DNA of 64,000 nucleotides from Neocallimastix lanati (nom. inval.) (Eukaryota; Neocallimastigomycota; Neocallimastigomycetes; Neocallimastigales; Neocallimastigaceae). Positions 1 to 13,164 of this stretch are shown piece by piece (positions within the stretch are counted from its first letter, which is position 1; each line of letters opens with the position of its first letter). The position numbers and the translations under genes are program-made. The notes below the pieces were generated by a model. It searched no databases, was not told the origin of the DNA, and worked only from the letters and a program-made list of their open reading frames with translations. The DNA is taken from assembly GCA_016946835.1 (NCBI GenBank), contig JACVTC010000074.1, forward strand, positions 762,001 to 826,000, given 5' to 3'.

Positions 1-780
1 ACCGTCGAAGCTTACATCCAAGATGTAGTAATTTTCAGCCGAAGTGGCAACAACTTTTTTACTGTTATCATTAGTAAATAACTTAGTGGAATCGGTGACG
101 AGTTTACTCACACTAGCACCTAAAGTTGTTGGGTCAGTACTACTACACGAATTTGTTTGGCCAGCTTCAGCTGTAATGGTACAATATTTATTGTCGGAAG
201 AACCAACAATAATATGACCATAAGTTTGAGTAAATATTCCAGAAACACACTGATAAAGAACTAAATTTTTTGCAGTAGTCACGGAACCAGCTGCTCCCAA
301 AGTAACAGCTGTACCACCATTTCCATCATTAGCATCTTCAAATGCATAGACACCTGCATCCGATAATGGTGTTCCGAGTTGGGAACAGTCGGTACCGGTT
401 TTTACTTCGTAAATTTTTTTATCACTGTGAATGCAGTATTTTGATGAATTAGCAGTAGTAGCGGTTCCACATGCTTCAGCGTTAAAATTGCTTATATTAC
501 CGCAAGAAGTAAGTGCTACAATAAATAATAATTTATAAAATGTATAATAAATATTTGTATTTTCTTAATTTAATAGAATAAATTTTAGTTATATTATTCT
601 AAGAATTTTACCTCCAGCGTTGGCCTCATTAATTAATTGAAATCCGATAAATAATAAACTTACAACTCTATATTATTTAGATAAATTAAAAGTGTATATA
701 AATAAAAATGGTTAAAAAACGTATAGAAAATTCCGTATTAATACATAATAATTAATTATGAATAATTATAAATTATTTTC

Positions 781-818
<38 letters not shown>

Positions 819-864
819 AAAATTTCATCTAATTATCGTACTTTAAAAGTTTATTTTCGAACAT
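1..864 (-). CDS. Gene 1: secreted Cys-rich modular protein, 5' part (truncated by window edge)
   Basis: Minus-strand exons 842-864, 612-658 and <1-515 give the first 195 residues; the gene runs out of the window at base 1. Exon 1 is 23 nt (MFENKLL plus two bases) and exon 2 completes a signal peptide ending near NEANA. Exon 3 starts an N-terminal module A with several Cys (TSCGNIS, ACGT, KYCIH, DCSQ) and the pattern LVLYQCVSGIFTQTYGH, the same 'LY.C ... YGY' pattern seen in genes 5-9 and 11. The start is chosen because all twelve paralogues begin with the same 23-nt exon. Intron phases are 2 then 1, as in the family. The Cys exon, module B and tail should lie to the left of the window. Function unknown; scaffoldin-like by resemblance only. 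Confidence 0.8.
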
Positions 865-2010
865 TTTGATTAAGAAAATGTTGCTTGTAAAATTTTTATT
901 ATATAAATTTAGTTGATATAAACCAAAATATTACAAAAGTTTTTTAATAATAAGTTTTTTTTTTTTTTTTTTTTTTTTTTAAATAAAATAAATTTTATAA
1001 TGAAATAATTTTTACTTTATTTTTTTTTATTTTTAAAAAAAAATTTTTTACAATCTTAAAGCGAAATTTATATTTCTTTAAAAAATAAAGTTTCCTTTTC
1101 ATTAATATTTTATTTTAAAGGAACTATTAATACCTAATACAAAAAAAATTGTCAATGACTTAACTTACAATTATTAATTCCATTTTTTTTTTTTTTTTTT
1201 AGTAATTTCAAAAGTAATCGTTAAATTGAAATTATATTTTAAATTTCATTTCGAAATCTCAAATAAAATGGAAATACTTGTCTTTATTTTCTTCTATATC
1301 AATTATTTAATTTCGTTAGTAACTCTTTGTAATTCCTAAACATAAAACTTAATAAACACAATAGTCAATGAAAATTGAAATTTCTTTTTTTTTTTTTTAA
1401 TAATAATAATTATAATTATTACTAAAAGTAGAATTGACGGTGTCGAACCCTGGTTCTGTTACATACAATCTGAAGGATTAGTTTATTGATTATTATTATT
1501 TATTAATAGTATTGTATTATATCTTACTATTACAATTATTAGTATTATTGTTAATACATCAGTTTTTTATATTTACTATTAAATTTTTTATTAATATTAT
1601 CATTAATTAATTGTATTATAATACATTCTTCTCTAATAATATTAATATTTTATTTTAAAGTACGAAGTAATAATATCTAATAAATATTATAATAAAATTT
1701 CTTAAAATAAATTTATAAATAATAATATTTAATAATAACTTTTAAATTATCGACAATGGAAAATAAAAAAAAATGAAACAATAAAAAAAAAAGAATAAAT
1801 AAAATTTAATTTTATTGATATTTATTTTTATTTTTATTTATAATACATAATAAAATAAAAACTTTAAGAAATTAATTTCATGAAAGAAAACTTGATTTAA
1901 TTTTTTAATTATATTTTATTGAATAAAAAATAAAATTCTTTATTCTGTTTTTCTTTTTTAATTATTATATACAATAAGTATAAGGTCAGTACTGATTTAT
2001 GTCAAACTAA
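865..2010. other. Intergenic, gene 2 to gene 1
   Basis: No gene seen. Apart from the upstream element at 1051-1093 it holds poly-T runs and, at about 1430-1480, a tRNA T-arm-like relic (GGTGTCGAACC) followed by GGATTAG, also seen near 4805. Confidence 0.6.
1051..1093 (-). promoter_or_regulatory. Family upstream element, gene 1
   Basis: Copy of the block shared by all twelve genes, 187 bp upstream of the ATG. In gene orientation it reads AAACTTTATTTTTT, then TATAAATTTCGC. Role inferred from conservation in position and sequence. Confidence 0.55.
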
Positions 2011-4294
2011 TTAAGCATTAATTTTATAATAGTCAACAAGATCACCATTGCTTTTATTTAAAATATATTCATCAGCTGCTGAAGTATTTAAAGTATTTCC
2101 AGAACACATAGCAGCGTCATATCCAGTTTCGCCCTTATTATAAACTCTCTTTCCTGTCTTAAGAGCATAAATATATTTCTTACCAGCTATTCATTTAAAT
2201 GAAATTAAAAAGAAAATGTAAAATAATACAATAAAATAAATTAGATTAATAAATTAAAAGAACAAAAATCAAACATAATAAATGATCTTAATGGTTTTAA
2301 TATTGCAAATAATTAATTATTACACTTTTATAATTAAAATATTAAAAATATATTATAATTTATATTATAACGCTTATTCTTACTTTGAGCTCTACGAATA
2401 AAGTTTCCATCGGTATCAACTTCAACAACTACAAAGTATCCACTTTGAACACCTGTTGCTTCAAAAGTACTTACTTTGTTGGCATCTACAAGATAGTTGG
2501 CTGCTCCGACTTGAACACTGGTTGAAGCATCAATACAAAGCTTGTATTCACTATTATATATTAAGGAACCAACAAGAGAATTTGAGCAAGCTTCATCAGA
2601 GGGTTTGACAATAGCCTTACATGAGTTTTGGGCAACTGTAACACTATTAACTGTAACCGTGGTAGTGGTAGCCTTACATTCAATGTATGGAATTCCATCG
2701 TCAGTATTATGTTCAGTGTCAGCGTTTTTAAGATATCCTATGGTAGTGTTATCTATAGAACAACTTACTGGTGTTCCAGAACAATGATATAATGTTCCAG
2801 AACCACTATTAGTGGCTACGTCTGGTAATAATTCATTATTATAAACAATATAGTAGCCTCCATCGGTACCTTAAAAATAAAAATTAAATTTATATATATA
2901 TTAGTGTTCTTCCTTCTCATCTTAATTACTTTACCTTTATATATTCAATATATTATTATTTAAATAATCAATTATAAGACAAATATATGAATGTAAAATA
3001 TATATTTACAATGTTGAGCATTTGCTGTAGCTGGATTACATGAAGTGTCAGCGGGACCAGTTCTTTCTATACAATAGATAAGATGAAATCATAATAAATT
3101 TCTATTAGTCCTTAATGATTTAAATTATCAAAAAAAGTATCGTACTATAATGAAATATGAGATAATTTACCGCTTAAAGTTGTAGTAGTATCAATACAAA
3201 CACCATCCGTACAAGTATAATATTTATCACAATTAATCGCTGGATCAGAAACAGTATCACAATAATTTTTAGGTCTTTCGGTAATTATTTTTGATTCATC
3301 ATCAACGCAGTATTCTTTACCTTTTAATAATATTAATTATTATTTTTAATATTCTTATTATTAGTATTAATATTATTTTTTATTATTATATATGTGTTTT
3401 TTTTTTTTTTTTTAATGTATAGAACAAAATGCAAATAAAAGTCAAAGAATAATATATTAAATTATAGATTTTTAATTTAAATGAATAAAAAAGTACCTGT
3501 AATTGAATCATCTAATTCAATATCGGAATTAACAGCAATGAAATTACCGGCACTACTAAGAATACCTCCAGTATCTTTTGCAAGATAGTTTGTACTGGCA
3601 GTAGTTGTAACTAAGACTAAAGCATTTTCTCTAGATTTAACAAGAACATTTGTTGCTGAATTATGAAGTAAAGTACCAACATTTGGGACAACATATAAAT
3701 TGCCATCATTTCCACTAATATTAATGACATTTGTTGTGTCGTTATCTTTTAAACATAGATATCCTCCTGTATATAAATCACCTGCAGATGCACAATTACT
3801 GCCAATATTAAGGGGAGCTTCACTATGATTTCCATCTTGTCCTACAGAATAATAATTACTTTCAATTTTGTAATACCCAGGAGTAGTGACTTCTCTGCAT
3901 TTACCAGATTCATAGACCTCAATAACTTTACTGTTAACATAGTGCAATCCCCCTATATCGCCTTCATCTGTACAACTACCGCACTCGTAGCCTGTACCAT
4001 AAGTTGGTTCACATGCTAAAAAAATAAAATTAAATTAAAATGGTTTTTTCGAAAAGTTTTATTAATATTTATTTTTAATCACTTTATTATATAAATACCA
4101 GCAGAGACGGTGGTCAAGTGTCTTCCAAGGAATAATAAAGTGAAAATACTATACATATAAATATATTTATATAAATAATATTACATTTAATAATTATTAA
4201 ATATAAATTTTTTTTTAATAATAATTTAATAGTAATTTAGGCTTTTCATATTCCTGTTAGGTTTTGACTACCTTAAAAATTTCTTAACAAACAT
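2011..4294 (-). CDS. Gene 2: secreted Cys-rich modular protein, 486 aa, 7 exons
   Basis: Exons (minus): 4272-4294, 4099-4148, 3497-4015, 3171-3320, 3010-3066, 2384-2869, 2011-2186. They total 1461 nt and end at TAA. Residues 1-24 are a signal peptide (MFVKKFLS ... TTVSA). Residues 25-197 are module A, starting ACEPTYGTGYECGSC and containing VNSKVIEVYESGKC and TTPGYYKI, very close to genes 4 and 10. Residues 198-247 are the Cys exon (ITERPKNYCD, INCDKYYTCTDGVC). Residues 248-266 are a linker (ERTGPADTSCNP). Residues 267-428 are module B (GGYYIVYN, LYHCSG, GYLKNAD, IPYIEC, LCID, GYFVVVEVD). Residues 429-486 are the tail (KYIYALKTGK, DYYKINA). Splice sites are GT..AG, intron 1 phase 2, others phase 1. 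No hydrophobic C-terminus, so probably fully secreted. Substrate or partner unknown. Confidence 0.87.
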
Positions 4295-5468
4295 TTTTGC
4301 TGTGAACTTTTTATATTGTAAAGTATAAAACAAATGGCTTTTTATTTAAAAGTATTTACAAATATATTACAAAAAGTTTTTTTTTAATAAAATAATTATT
4401 ATATTGAAATAATGGTTATTTTATTATTTTTTTTTTTGAATTTTAAAAAAATTTTGCAATTTCAATACGAAATTTATATATTTTGAAAAAATAAAGTTTA
4501 TATTTACTTTTTTATTCTATTTTAATTGTTTTATTACCGTGTAGTACAATTAAAATTTATAATTATTAAATTTAAAAAATTTCCAGATCAACAATAAATC
4601 TCATCACATTTATGTTTAAATTATAAATAAAAAGTAAAGCACATACTGCTATTTTCCAATATATTGATCATTTAGTTACTTAATTAATTCCTTATATCTT
4701 CTAAAAGTAAAAATATGTGTAAATTATAGTTAATTGAAATTTCGATTTCTCTTTTCTTTTTTTTTTTATAATATTAATAGTATAACAATTACTATTGTCT
4801 CTAGACGGTGTCGATCCGGTGACATAAGATATTCTTTAAAGGATTAGTTTATAAATAATTTTATATATAATATAAATTAATAAATTAGATAAACAAATAA
4901 ATATATATTAAATAAATTTATTATAAAAAGTAAATAGATACATAATATTGTTATTAATATTAATAATAAATTTTTAATAAATACCTATTAAAAGATTTAT
5001 ATTTTAATTTAGACATATGCATATTAATAATTTTATTACAATAAATAGATATTATGAATAATATTATTAGAAATAATACCAAATGTAGCTATACTTAGGT
5101 TATCAATAATAATAAAAATTCATACTTTTCGTAAAAAATTGATAATAAAAAAGAACTTAATTATAAAAATTAAAGTCTTAAATTTTATAGATTTTAAATA
5201 TTTATTAAAAAAAATATAAACTTTTCAATAACTATCTCTTTATTACATGAACAATTACCAATTAATAAATTTTACATTTTATATGTCTTCATAATTATTA
5301 TTTATATTATTATTGTTTTTTATTTTTTTTTCATTAATATAGGTGTTCATTTTTTTTTATTTTTACAATAATTAATGAAATAAAAAATGATATTTATTAT
5401 TTTTATAAAGGAGTATTAGCTATTAAAAATTTTTTTTACTATTTTTTTATTAAGAAATAAAATCTTTT
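4295..5468. other. Intergenic, gene 3 to gene 2
   Basis: AT-rich, no gene seen. At about 4803-4852 is a tRNA T-arm-like relic (GACGGTGTCGATCCGGTGAC) followed by AAAGGATTAGTTTAT, the same string as near 1475. Confidence 0.6.
4456..4500 (-). promoter_or_regulatory. Family upstream element, gene 2
   Basis: Conserved upstream block 162 bp from the ATG, the shortest distance in the set. The core in gene orientation is ATATAAATTTCGT followed by TTGAAATTGC. Confidence 0.6.
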
Positions 5469-7502
5469 TTAATCATCAGTTTTCTGTTGAACGTAATAAG
5501 CAACATTTTCATCTAAGCCTTCCGTGTAGTTATCTAAGACATATTCAAAGATCTTTTCAACATTTTCACAAATTCCGGCTTTAGATGGAATTGTTTCTGG
5601 CTTTTTGTGAATTAAATATTCATCTTCAATAACATATCTATATCTTACATTGTCTTTTTTTTGTGTCGTAAATATTGATTAAATATGAGTATATTAAAAA
5701 TGTATATATATTTATATATATATTTTATTCATTTAATCAATGTAACATTTATTTCATTGATTTATTATTACAATGAGGATTTATTAAAAAACTTACCGTT
5801 AACTACTTTAATATTTCCAGTGGAGTCGACATTAACGACAATAAAGTGATCTGTTTGAAGAGTAATACCAAATAATGAAGCATCAATGCTAACAAAATAG
5901 TCGCCTTCATCCTTACCTAATTCCACAGATTTGTCTTCACCATCATAGATACATAACTTAAAAGACTTACTGTCGAGATAAAGCTGTCCGGTAGTTATAG
6001 CACCATCTTTAGCTTCAGCAGCACAAGAAGTTCCAGTGACAGCTATCGGTTTACAACCTACAGAAGTACATTCAATGAATGAAGCGGTTCCTTTTCCGTT
6101 ACCAGAATTGACTAAGTATCCAGGGACTACATCTTGTTTTGTGCACTTTAAGACTTCTTTATCATCTTTTTCGCAGAGATATAAGTCAACTTCACCATAT
6201 TCATAATCAACATCTTCTTCTTTTTCATTTTTATAACTTGGTGAATTAATTAATGCTTTCTCAGTATCATCTTTTTCAATAATGTAATAACCTTCCTCAC
6301 CTACATATATCAAATAAGAAAAAAGCCATAATTATGAAATAATATTAGTAATAAATTTTCAAAAAAATATACATGTATATATAATAGTTTTTTGTAATTT
6401 ACAGTTTGCAGCAGTATCAAGATCACAAGATTCGTCTTCATCTTCTTTTTTAATAATAGAAACTTCATCATTTGGATCGATATTTTCTTCTATTTCGGTA
6501 CATGTTTGTCCATCATTACAATTGTAATAGGTACAATCTGTTTCAGCATTACAAAGGGCTTTTTTTCTTTCCCAAACGACTAAATCTTCATCAACACATA
6601 AATTGTAATTAACTAAAATAATATTATAATATAGAAATAAAAAAAAAATATATATATATATATATTTTATAGGATTGATATTTATTAAATTGGGATAATG
6701 AAAAACTTAATATATGAACAGTTGTTCATATGTTAAGTTCTAAGTTTATTCTATTTTATGTAGATTCTATTAATTATTTACCCATATAATCAGTATTTAT
6801 TGTAATAGATTCAGCATCTGATTTAATTACTACATTATCTGAACCCCCATTAGTGAAAATGTTACCGGAATCCGTAAACATATAACTTTTCCCATCATTT
6901 AAGGTAAGCTCTTTATTATTAGTAAGGCAGAAATGCTTATTTGTGGTTTCAAAATTACCCGCTCCAGCTTTACTACAATTTTCATTAGAACTAACACCAG
7001 CTGTTATTTTTGAACTATTTACAGAGTAATAAGAGCCATCTTTTGTGACGTAAAAACCTGCTGTTTCAACTTTTTCACAAGAATCGGCAGCAGTAACCTT
7101 TACTAAAGTGTCGGTGGCGTAATAGTAACCGAATTCAGCATCCTCACAGCTATCAACAACACATCCATCTTTTTCAGTGTAAGTTGGTTTACAATCTATC
7201 AGTATTTATTATTTACGTATATAAAATGTTGAATTTTTATTTTAGTTTTCAAGGAATAAAAATGTAAAATTATTTTAATCATTATAAAATTATATTCATT
7301 AAAATTACCAGCTGAAACAGTTGAAATATAGCTACTAGCAAATACTAAAGCAATAATACTATATATAATAAATAGAAAAGAAAATAAAACTTCAGTAATT
7401 ATTATAAATATTTTTTTTAATTATTTTTATATTATTAATTCTTTAATGGTCCTTATAATAACAAATTATTTAAAAATACCCTAAGAACTTCTTAACAAAC
7501 AT
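5469..7502 (-). CDS. Gene 3: secreted Cys-rich modular protein, 461 aa, 6 exons
   Basis: Exons (minus): 7480-7502, 7309-7358, 6782-7195, 6403-6612, 5797-6300, 5469-5653; 1386 nt ending at TAA. Residues 1-24 are the signal peptide (MFVKKFLGIIALVFASS ... TVSA). Residues 25-162 are module A (DCKPTYTEKDGCVVDSCED, FGYYYATD, GFYVTKDGSYYSVN, FTDSGNIFTNGG). Residues 163-232 are the Cys exon with an acidic insert and the linker fused on (LCVDEDLVVWERKKALC, TDCTYYNCNDGQTC). Residues 233-400 are module B (EEGYYIIEK, LYLCEKDD, GYLVNSGNGKGTASFIEC, LCIYDGEDKSVEL, DYFVSIDASLFGI). Residues 401-461 are the tail (VRYRYVIEDEYLIHKK, AYYVQQKTDD). The linker has no exon of its own, unlike genes 2 and 5-9. Module B is unusually acidic and Lys-rich. 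Closest in tail and B sequence to genes 4 and 10. Confidence 0.88.
6704..6739. repeat. Inverted repeat in an intron of gene 3
   Basis: Arms 6704-6719 and 6724-6739 (AACTTAATATATGAAC and GTTCATATGTTAAGTT) pair with one mismatch in 16 around a 4-nt loop. It lies in the intron between module A and the Cys exon. Could be a small foldback or chance in AT-rich DNA. Confidence 0.5.
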
Positions 7503-7669
7503 TTTGATTGAGTTTCCTCAAAGGAAGAATTATTTTTTATACAAATGTAATAAAAACTGATATTTACAATATATTACAAAAGTAATAAAATAATGTTATT
7601 TTTTTCGTAATAAAATATTAAATTATTAATATAATTTTTATTTTATTATTTTTTGGTTTTTGAAATTTT

Positions 7670-7714
7670 GAAATTTCGAATTAAATTTATATTTTTCCAT
7701 ACAAATAAAGTTTA
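7670..7714 (-). promoter_or_regulatory. Family upstream element, gene 3
   Basis: Conserved upstream block 168 bp before the ATG; a diverged copy (AAACTTTATTTGT, then ATATAAATTTAATTCGAAA). Confidence 0.5.
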
Positions 7715-8197
7715 CTAATCATTCCTACTAATATTATTTAAATTATCTTTATATTAAAAAATTATATAAAAAAAAAAAAAAAAAATTGATACTTGAATTT
7801 AATTGAATTTAAATTTTAAAATATTAATTTTCCTAAAAAAAGTGGTTGAAATTTCGAAATTTCAAATTTTTTTTTTTTTTGGAATATGTTCTTTTATGAC
7901 TATAATAATAATGTATACTTATTTAAAATTTTCATATTCAATTCCTTTATAAAAAAAAAAAAAAGTCCAAAAATTTTAGAATCTTAATTCAATTTCATTC
8001 TTAATCTATTAAACTATAAGGTAAATTATTCACCACTACCAAAAATTATTCTATCATGCTTCAACCTAAAAAAAAAATAAATAAATAAAATAAAATAAAA
8101 AAATTTCATTAATTATTTATTATTATAACTTTATTTAATATAAATTATTTACTTTTTTATTATTATTAAATAATTAATAAAAATAGATTGATATGTT

Positions 8198-8200
8198 ATG

Positions 8201-8238
<38 letters not shown>

Positions 8239-8351
8239 TAATATTTATTAATTATTTAAATCATTATTATTATTATATTATTTACTTTATATTATTATTA
8301 TTATTTTATATTATTTATTTATTATTATTATTATTACTATTATTATAATTA

Positions 8352-8395
<44 letters not shown>
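8198..8395. repeat. AAT/ATT microsatellite cluster
   Basis: Uninterrupted AAT repeats near 8198-8238, then ATT repeats near 8285-8395, on opposite phases, so the two halves can pair. Confidence 0.8.
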
Positions 8396-8993
8396 TAATA
8401 ATTCAATAAATAAAAAATATGGTTTTAATTTTTTTTTTATCTTTTTATTTTTTACTTATATTCATTATATTAATATTCAGCTATTTTAATTTTGAAATAA
8501 AAGAAATATTGATTTTGAAATGCAATAAAAGTAGAAATAGAATAATAGAATATTAAAATATTCAAATTAAAAAAAAAAATTATAATTCATTTCTTTTTAC
8601 AAATTTAAATAAAACAATTATAATTATTCTATGATTTAATAAAATCTTTTACCTCTTTTCTTTTTTTAATTTTTCATATTTTATTAAATTAATTATATTG
8701 AATATAAATATTTTATTTTTATTTTATAAAAGTATTTACATTTAGAAATGAAAAATGTAATTATTTTTCTTTCTTATTTGTTAATTTTTCTTTCAACTAT
8801 TTACAAATAGAAAAAAGTCTTTTCCATTTTAAATAAATGCTATTTTTTCAAAAAAAAATTTATATTGTAAAACTTTACCACATTGTAATAACATATTTAT
8901 AAAAAATATAATAAAAATTTACATATTATTTAAATATTATTCATTTATTTCTTATTATTTATTGGAAAGTATTAAAAATTCTATGAAATTAAC

Positions 8994-11360
8994 CTAATTT
9001 TCTTCTTTAACATAATAGTACTGAGTAGATGCTAAATCAGTTGACCATTGATCTAAGATATATTCGTATGGGGTAACTCCTGTATGGCAAATTTCTCCAT
9101 TTCCAGTTTCATCTTTTGCAGAAGATCTACTGTGAATTGCGACTTCTCCATTCAATGTGTATCTGTATCTTACAGAATCTAAATTAAAATATTTGTTAGA
9201 ATGAAATTTTAGTTTACTTCTTACATCATAATAAACCTAATTTAATATATGTTATAAGAAAATGCTTTCTTACCCTTAACAACAGTAATATTTCCTTTTT
9301 CATCAATGTTCACAACAATGTAATGATCGTCTTTTCCAGTTATTCCGAATAAACTGCTGGATATGCTGACAAAATAGTTTCCTTTGTTGTCGCTTTTAAT
9401 TTCTACAGCTTGGGCAGTACCGTCATAAATACAAAGACTGTAATTTTCGTCACTATCACCTTTGAATAAAGCACCAGTGGTAATAGTATTAGATGAAGCA
9501 TCAACTGATTCAGCACATATCTTACCAGCGACAGAGATAGCTTTACATCCTGTAGTACCTTCACATGAAATGTATGGAGCATTTCCTGTACCTACACCAG
9601 TATTAACTAAATAACCATTTGGAATAGCATTATTAGTGACAGAGGTGCATTTTAAATGAGTGGAGGCATCTTCACAATTAAATAATACACCAACAGCATC
9701 CATGGAAGTATTTTCGGCTGCTGTGCCTGTAGTTGAAGTAATATAGTAACCTATTGTATCATGTGCCATTAAAAGAATATTTTTGGAATCATCAATTTCA
9801 ATAGCAATTGATTTTTGATCTTCGGCTTCAATTCCAAATAAAGCAGCTTTCTTTTCAATGACATGAATTCCTTTATTTTCATCCTTAATTTCAAGAGATT
9901 TTTCCGTATCATCATACAAACAAATTTTAATTGCAGAGAGGTCATATAAACTACCATAACTAACAGCCTTAGTAACTGTATTAGCTGTAGCTTCACAAGT
10001 ATCTCCAATAGTAGCAATTTTACAGGTGGTGGAAGAAGTACATTCAATATATGGTTCAGAACCTGAATCTCCTGCATTTGTTAGGTAACCTAATGGTGCA
10101 GAACTTCCAGTAGATTTATCTACACATTCGTCATCATCATCTCCTGTACCACTACAATGCCATAAAACGCCATCACCTACAGTAGATTCCTTAACATAGG
10201 CACCTCCTTTAATAAGATAATAACCTTCAGAGCATTTAGTGGCAACTGTTGGAATGCATTCGTTCACACATTTTTCATTGGCATTGTTTTCCTCACAGGC
10301 TTTTCCTTTGTTACACGTATAGTAGTAGGGACAATCCTCATCATCTTCATCTACAACTGCATTACATAAACCATCTTTTCTTTCAAATACATTCCAATTA
10401 TTATCGACACAATAATCAGAACCTTATAGTTATTTACAAAATTTATTTTAAATGAAAAGATAAAGAAAAATTAATAAAATTTATTATTATTTATTTCACC
10501 ATATATTAAGATTATACAACTCTATATACCATCAATTCCGTCATCAATAGCTACGTTATCATCAACAACGATAATATCATTTTCTTTACTACCAAGTAAT
10601 TGAGCTACATCATTTACAAGATATTTTTTTGGGTTTTGTAATGTAACCACTGAAAAACCATTTTTAATTGATTTCACTACAATTTTTTTATCGTTAGTTC
10701 CACTAAGTAAACCTCCAGATGTATCAACAATAAGGTACAACTTTTGATCACCATCCATTGATATTGCATGATCAGTATCGGTATCAACACATAATGCACC
10801 CCCTTCAATTAGTGCACCAGCAGTACAGTCGTTAGTGTCAGTTAATTGTCCAAGTGAATTATGAGTATCACCATTTGAATTTACAGAATAGTAATTGTCT
10901 CCAATCTTATAATATCCAGGTGTGGTTACTTCTCTACAAGTACCGGAGCCATATACTTCAATTACCTTACTATTGACAAAATAAAATCCCATATCACTTT
11001 CATCTGTACAACTAGAACATTCATAATTTGCATTATAACTTGGTGTACATTCTGAAATATTTAAAAATTATATTAAACATTTATTACGAGAAACACATTA
11101 TTTATATATAAATTTATAATTATAATAAAATTATAGATACCAGCTGAAACGGTAGTCCATTGACTTCCAAGGAATAATAGGATAACAATGCTATAAATAT
11201 TAAAAATTAATTTTAATAAAGAAAAAAAAATATTAATTAATAAAATTTTATTTATAATTCCTTATATATACATATATGAATTTTTAAATTATTTAATAAT
11301 AATTTGAGTTTTCTGAAAATCTAGCTATTTTTATCACCTTAAGAACTTCTTAGTAAACAT
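8994..11360 (-). CDS. Gene 4: secreted Cys-rich modular protein with two B modules, 642 aa, 5 exons
   Basis: Exons (minus): 11338-11360, 11141-11190, 10530-11051, 9274-10422, 8994-9178; 1929 nt ending at TAG. Residues 1-24 are the signal peptide (MFTKKFLSIVILLFLGSQ ...). Residues 25-198 are module A (ECTPSYNANYECSSC, YFVNSKVIEVYGSGTC, TTPGYYKIGDNYYSVN). Residues 199-581 lie on one 1149-nt exon: Cys segment (DYCVDNNWNVFERKDGLC, EDCPYYYTCNKGKAC) and two tandem B modules (GYYLIKGG ... PYIECTSSTTCKIA ... ICLYDDTEKSLEI; then GYYITSTTG ... PYISCEGTTGCKAI ... LCIYDGTAQAVEI ... GNYFVSISSSLFGI). Residues 582-642 are the tail (VRYRYTLNGEVAIHSR, YYYVKEEN). The introns that separate Cys, linker and B exons in other members are missing here. 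Gene 10 is the nearest paralogue, with the same fusion. Confidence 0.9.
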
Positions 11361-11555
11361 TCTAAATGATCCTCTTCAAGGTAAGGTTTATTATAATGTA
11401 CAATAAAAATAAAAATTATGAATTTTTAATATTTATATTATAATACAATATATATTACAAACGTAATATGAATTATTTATTTTTTAATAAAAAAATAAAT
11501 TATTGAAATAACTATTTTTTTATTATTTTTTGGTTTTTTTTTTTTTGGAAATTTT

Positions 11556-11599
11556 GAAATTTCAACTGAAATTTATATTTTTTGGAAAAATAAAGTTCA
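11556..11599 (-). promoter_or_regulatory. Family upstream element, gene 4
   Basis: Conserved upstream block 196 bp before the ATG, with ATATAAATTTCAGTTGAAAT in gene orientation. Confidence 0.6.
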
Positions 11600-12211
11600 C
11601 TTATCATTCCTTTAAACACCAATAAATTTATCATTTAATATATGTTCATTGAAAGTACTAATTAAAATAAATATTAATAAAAATTAAAGAATTATGTTTT
11701 GAATTGAAAAGTTAATTTTTAAAAAAAAAAAAAAAAAAACTCTTTCATATTCGAAATTTCAAAAACTGATTTTGAGTTATTACCTATAAATAGGATAAAT
11801 ATATTTTTCACTTTATATTAATATATTATCTTTTATTTTAAAAAAAAAAAAAAAAGGTAATTTCAATAGAAATGTCATCAACTTGTACGATTAATATTCC
11901 GATTTCTTTAAGTAATTCTTACACCACAAAAAATATTTTCTTCTACCATAAATTTTACCTAAATAATTTTTACATATTAATTAATTTTTCATTATATGTA
12001 TCAATATTAATAAATATAATAATTAAAGTTTATATTACCCTAACCCTATCAGTTATTACAAATTTAATTCGCATTAATAAATTTTAGTAATAACTTTATA
12101 TTTATTACTCTAATATTTCATTGTTCTATCACAATATTGTTATTATTGATTATTTCAATTGTTATTTATTTAATTTTATAATAATTAGCTATTAATAATT
12201 TATTTAATTTA

Positions 12212-12302
12212 TAATTATTTATTCAATAGTTTAATATTTAAAAAATTTATTTAATTTATAATTATTTATTCAATAGTTTAATATTTAAAAAATTTATTTA
12301 AT
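12212..12302. repeat. 47-bp direct repeat, two copies
   Basis: The string ATTCAATAGTTTAATATTTA starts at 12221 and again at 12268 with matching flanks, giving a 47-bp period. Confidence 0.7.
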
Positions 12303-12726
12303 TTTTAAATATCTAAATGCCATATATATTTTACATTTTTAAAAATTTTATTAAAAAAAATAATAATAATAATTTTATAGTTAATAATATAATAATACTT
12401 TGAATTTACCTTTTATTTAATCTTTTACTTATAATATCATAAAGACTATTGTTATTTTATTATAAAGACTATTATTTTATTAATAATAATAATAATAATC
12501 AATATTAAGTCATTAGCAATTCCTATAAATTAATATATATATCTGTATTATTATAATAATAATAAATTTTAGGATTGAAAAGAAATATCGTATTATTTAT
12601 TTGTTTAACTAAATAAATTTAAATTAATCTACTAATTTATTATTATTTTTATATTTATATAACTAATCTTCAATTCTTTTGTTTTATTTTAAGAAACTAT
12701 GAAATTTTATACCCTGGAAAATAAAA

Positions 12727-12763
<37 letters not shown>

Positions 12764-13164
12764 TATTAAAAATTTCTATTTTCTTTTCAGAAAATCGAAA
12801 TTTTTATAAATTTTTTAAATTATATTTTATTTAATAAGTAATATTTTACAAGTGAATTTTTATTTAACATTTAAAGGAAATAAAAATAGAATTTTTAAAT
12901 ATATATTTGTAAACCAAACTAAATTACAATTTCATATTCTTATATACATTCATATAATTTAAAAATATCTACATATCGAATAACTAATCAATATTTATTT
13001 GATATTTTACTATCAATACTTATTTTCTTGGTAATTTTTATATTAATAAATTTTTACATCATAAGTTATCAATTCAAATATTTTTAGTTATCCATTTAAT
13101 TTTTGTTTTAGTAAATAAATACAATCAAAAGTAATTTAGTTTATCTACTGCAAATATAATTTCC

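Larger units (their letters stand above)
7503..8993. other. Intergenic with AAT microsatellites, gene 4 to gene 3
   Basis: No gene seen. Contains poly-A runs and AAT/ATT trinucleotide tracts at about 8198-8395. Confidence 0.6.
11361..13164. other. Intergenic, gene 5 to gene 4
   Basis: No gene supported. A 71-codon open frame near 11872-12087 has no splice signals, family motif or paralogue and is probably chance. Also a 47-bp direct repeat (12221 and 12268) and a long poly-A tract at about 12729-12760. Confidence 0.6.

Noticed and set aside
9769-10077. 102-codon Leu-rich open frame inside gene 4
   Set aside because: Out-of-frame shadow of the conserved module B reading frame.
11872-12087. 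71-codon open frame upstream of gene 4
   Set aside because: No signal, domain or paralogue, and it ends in AT-only sequence; most likely chance.
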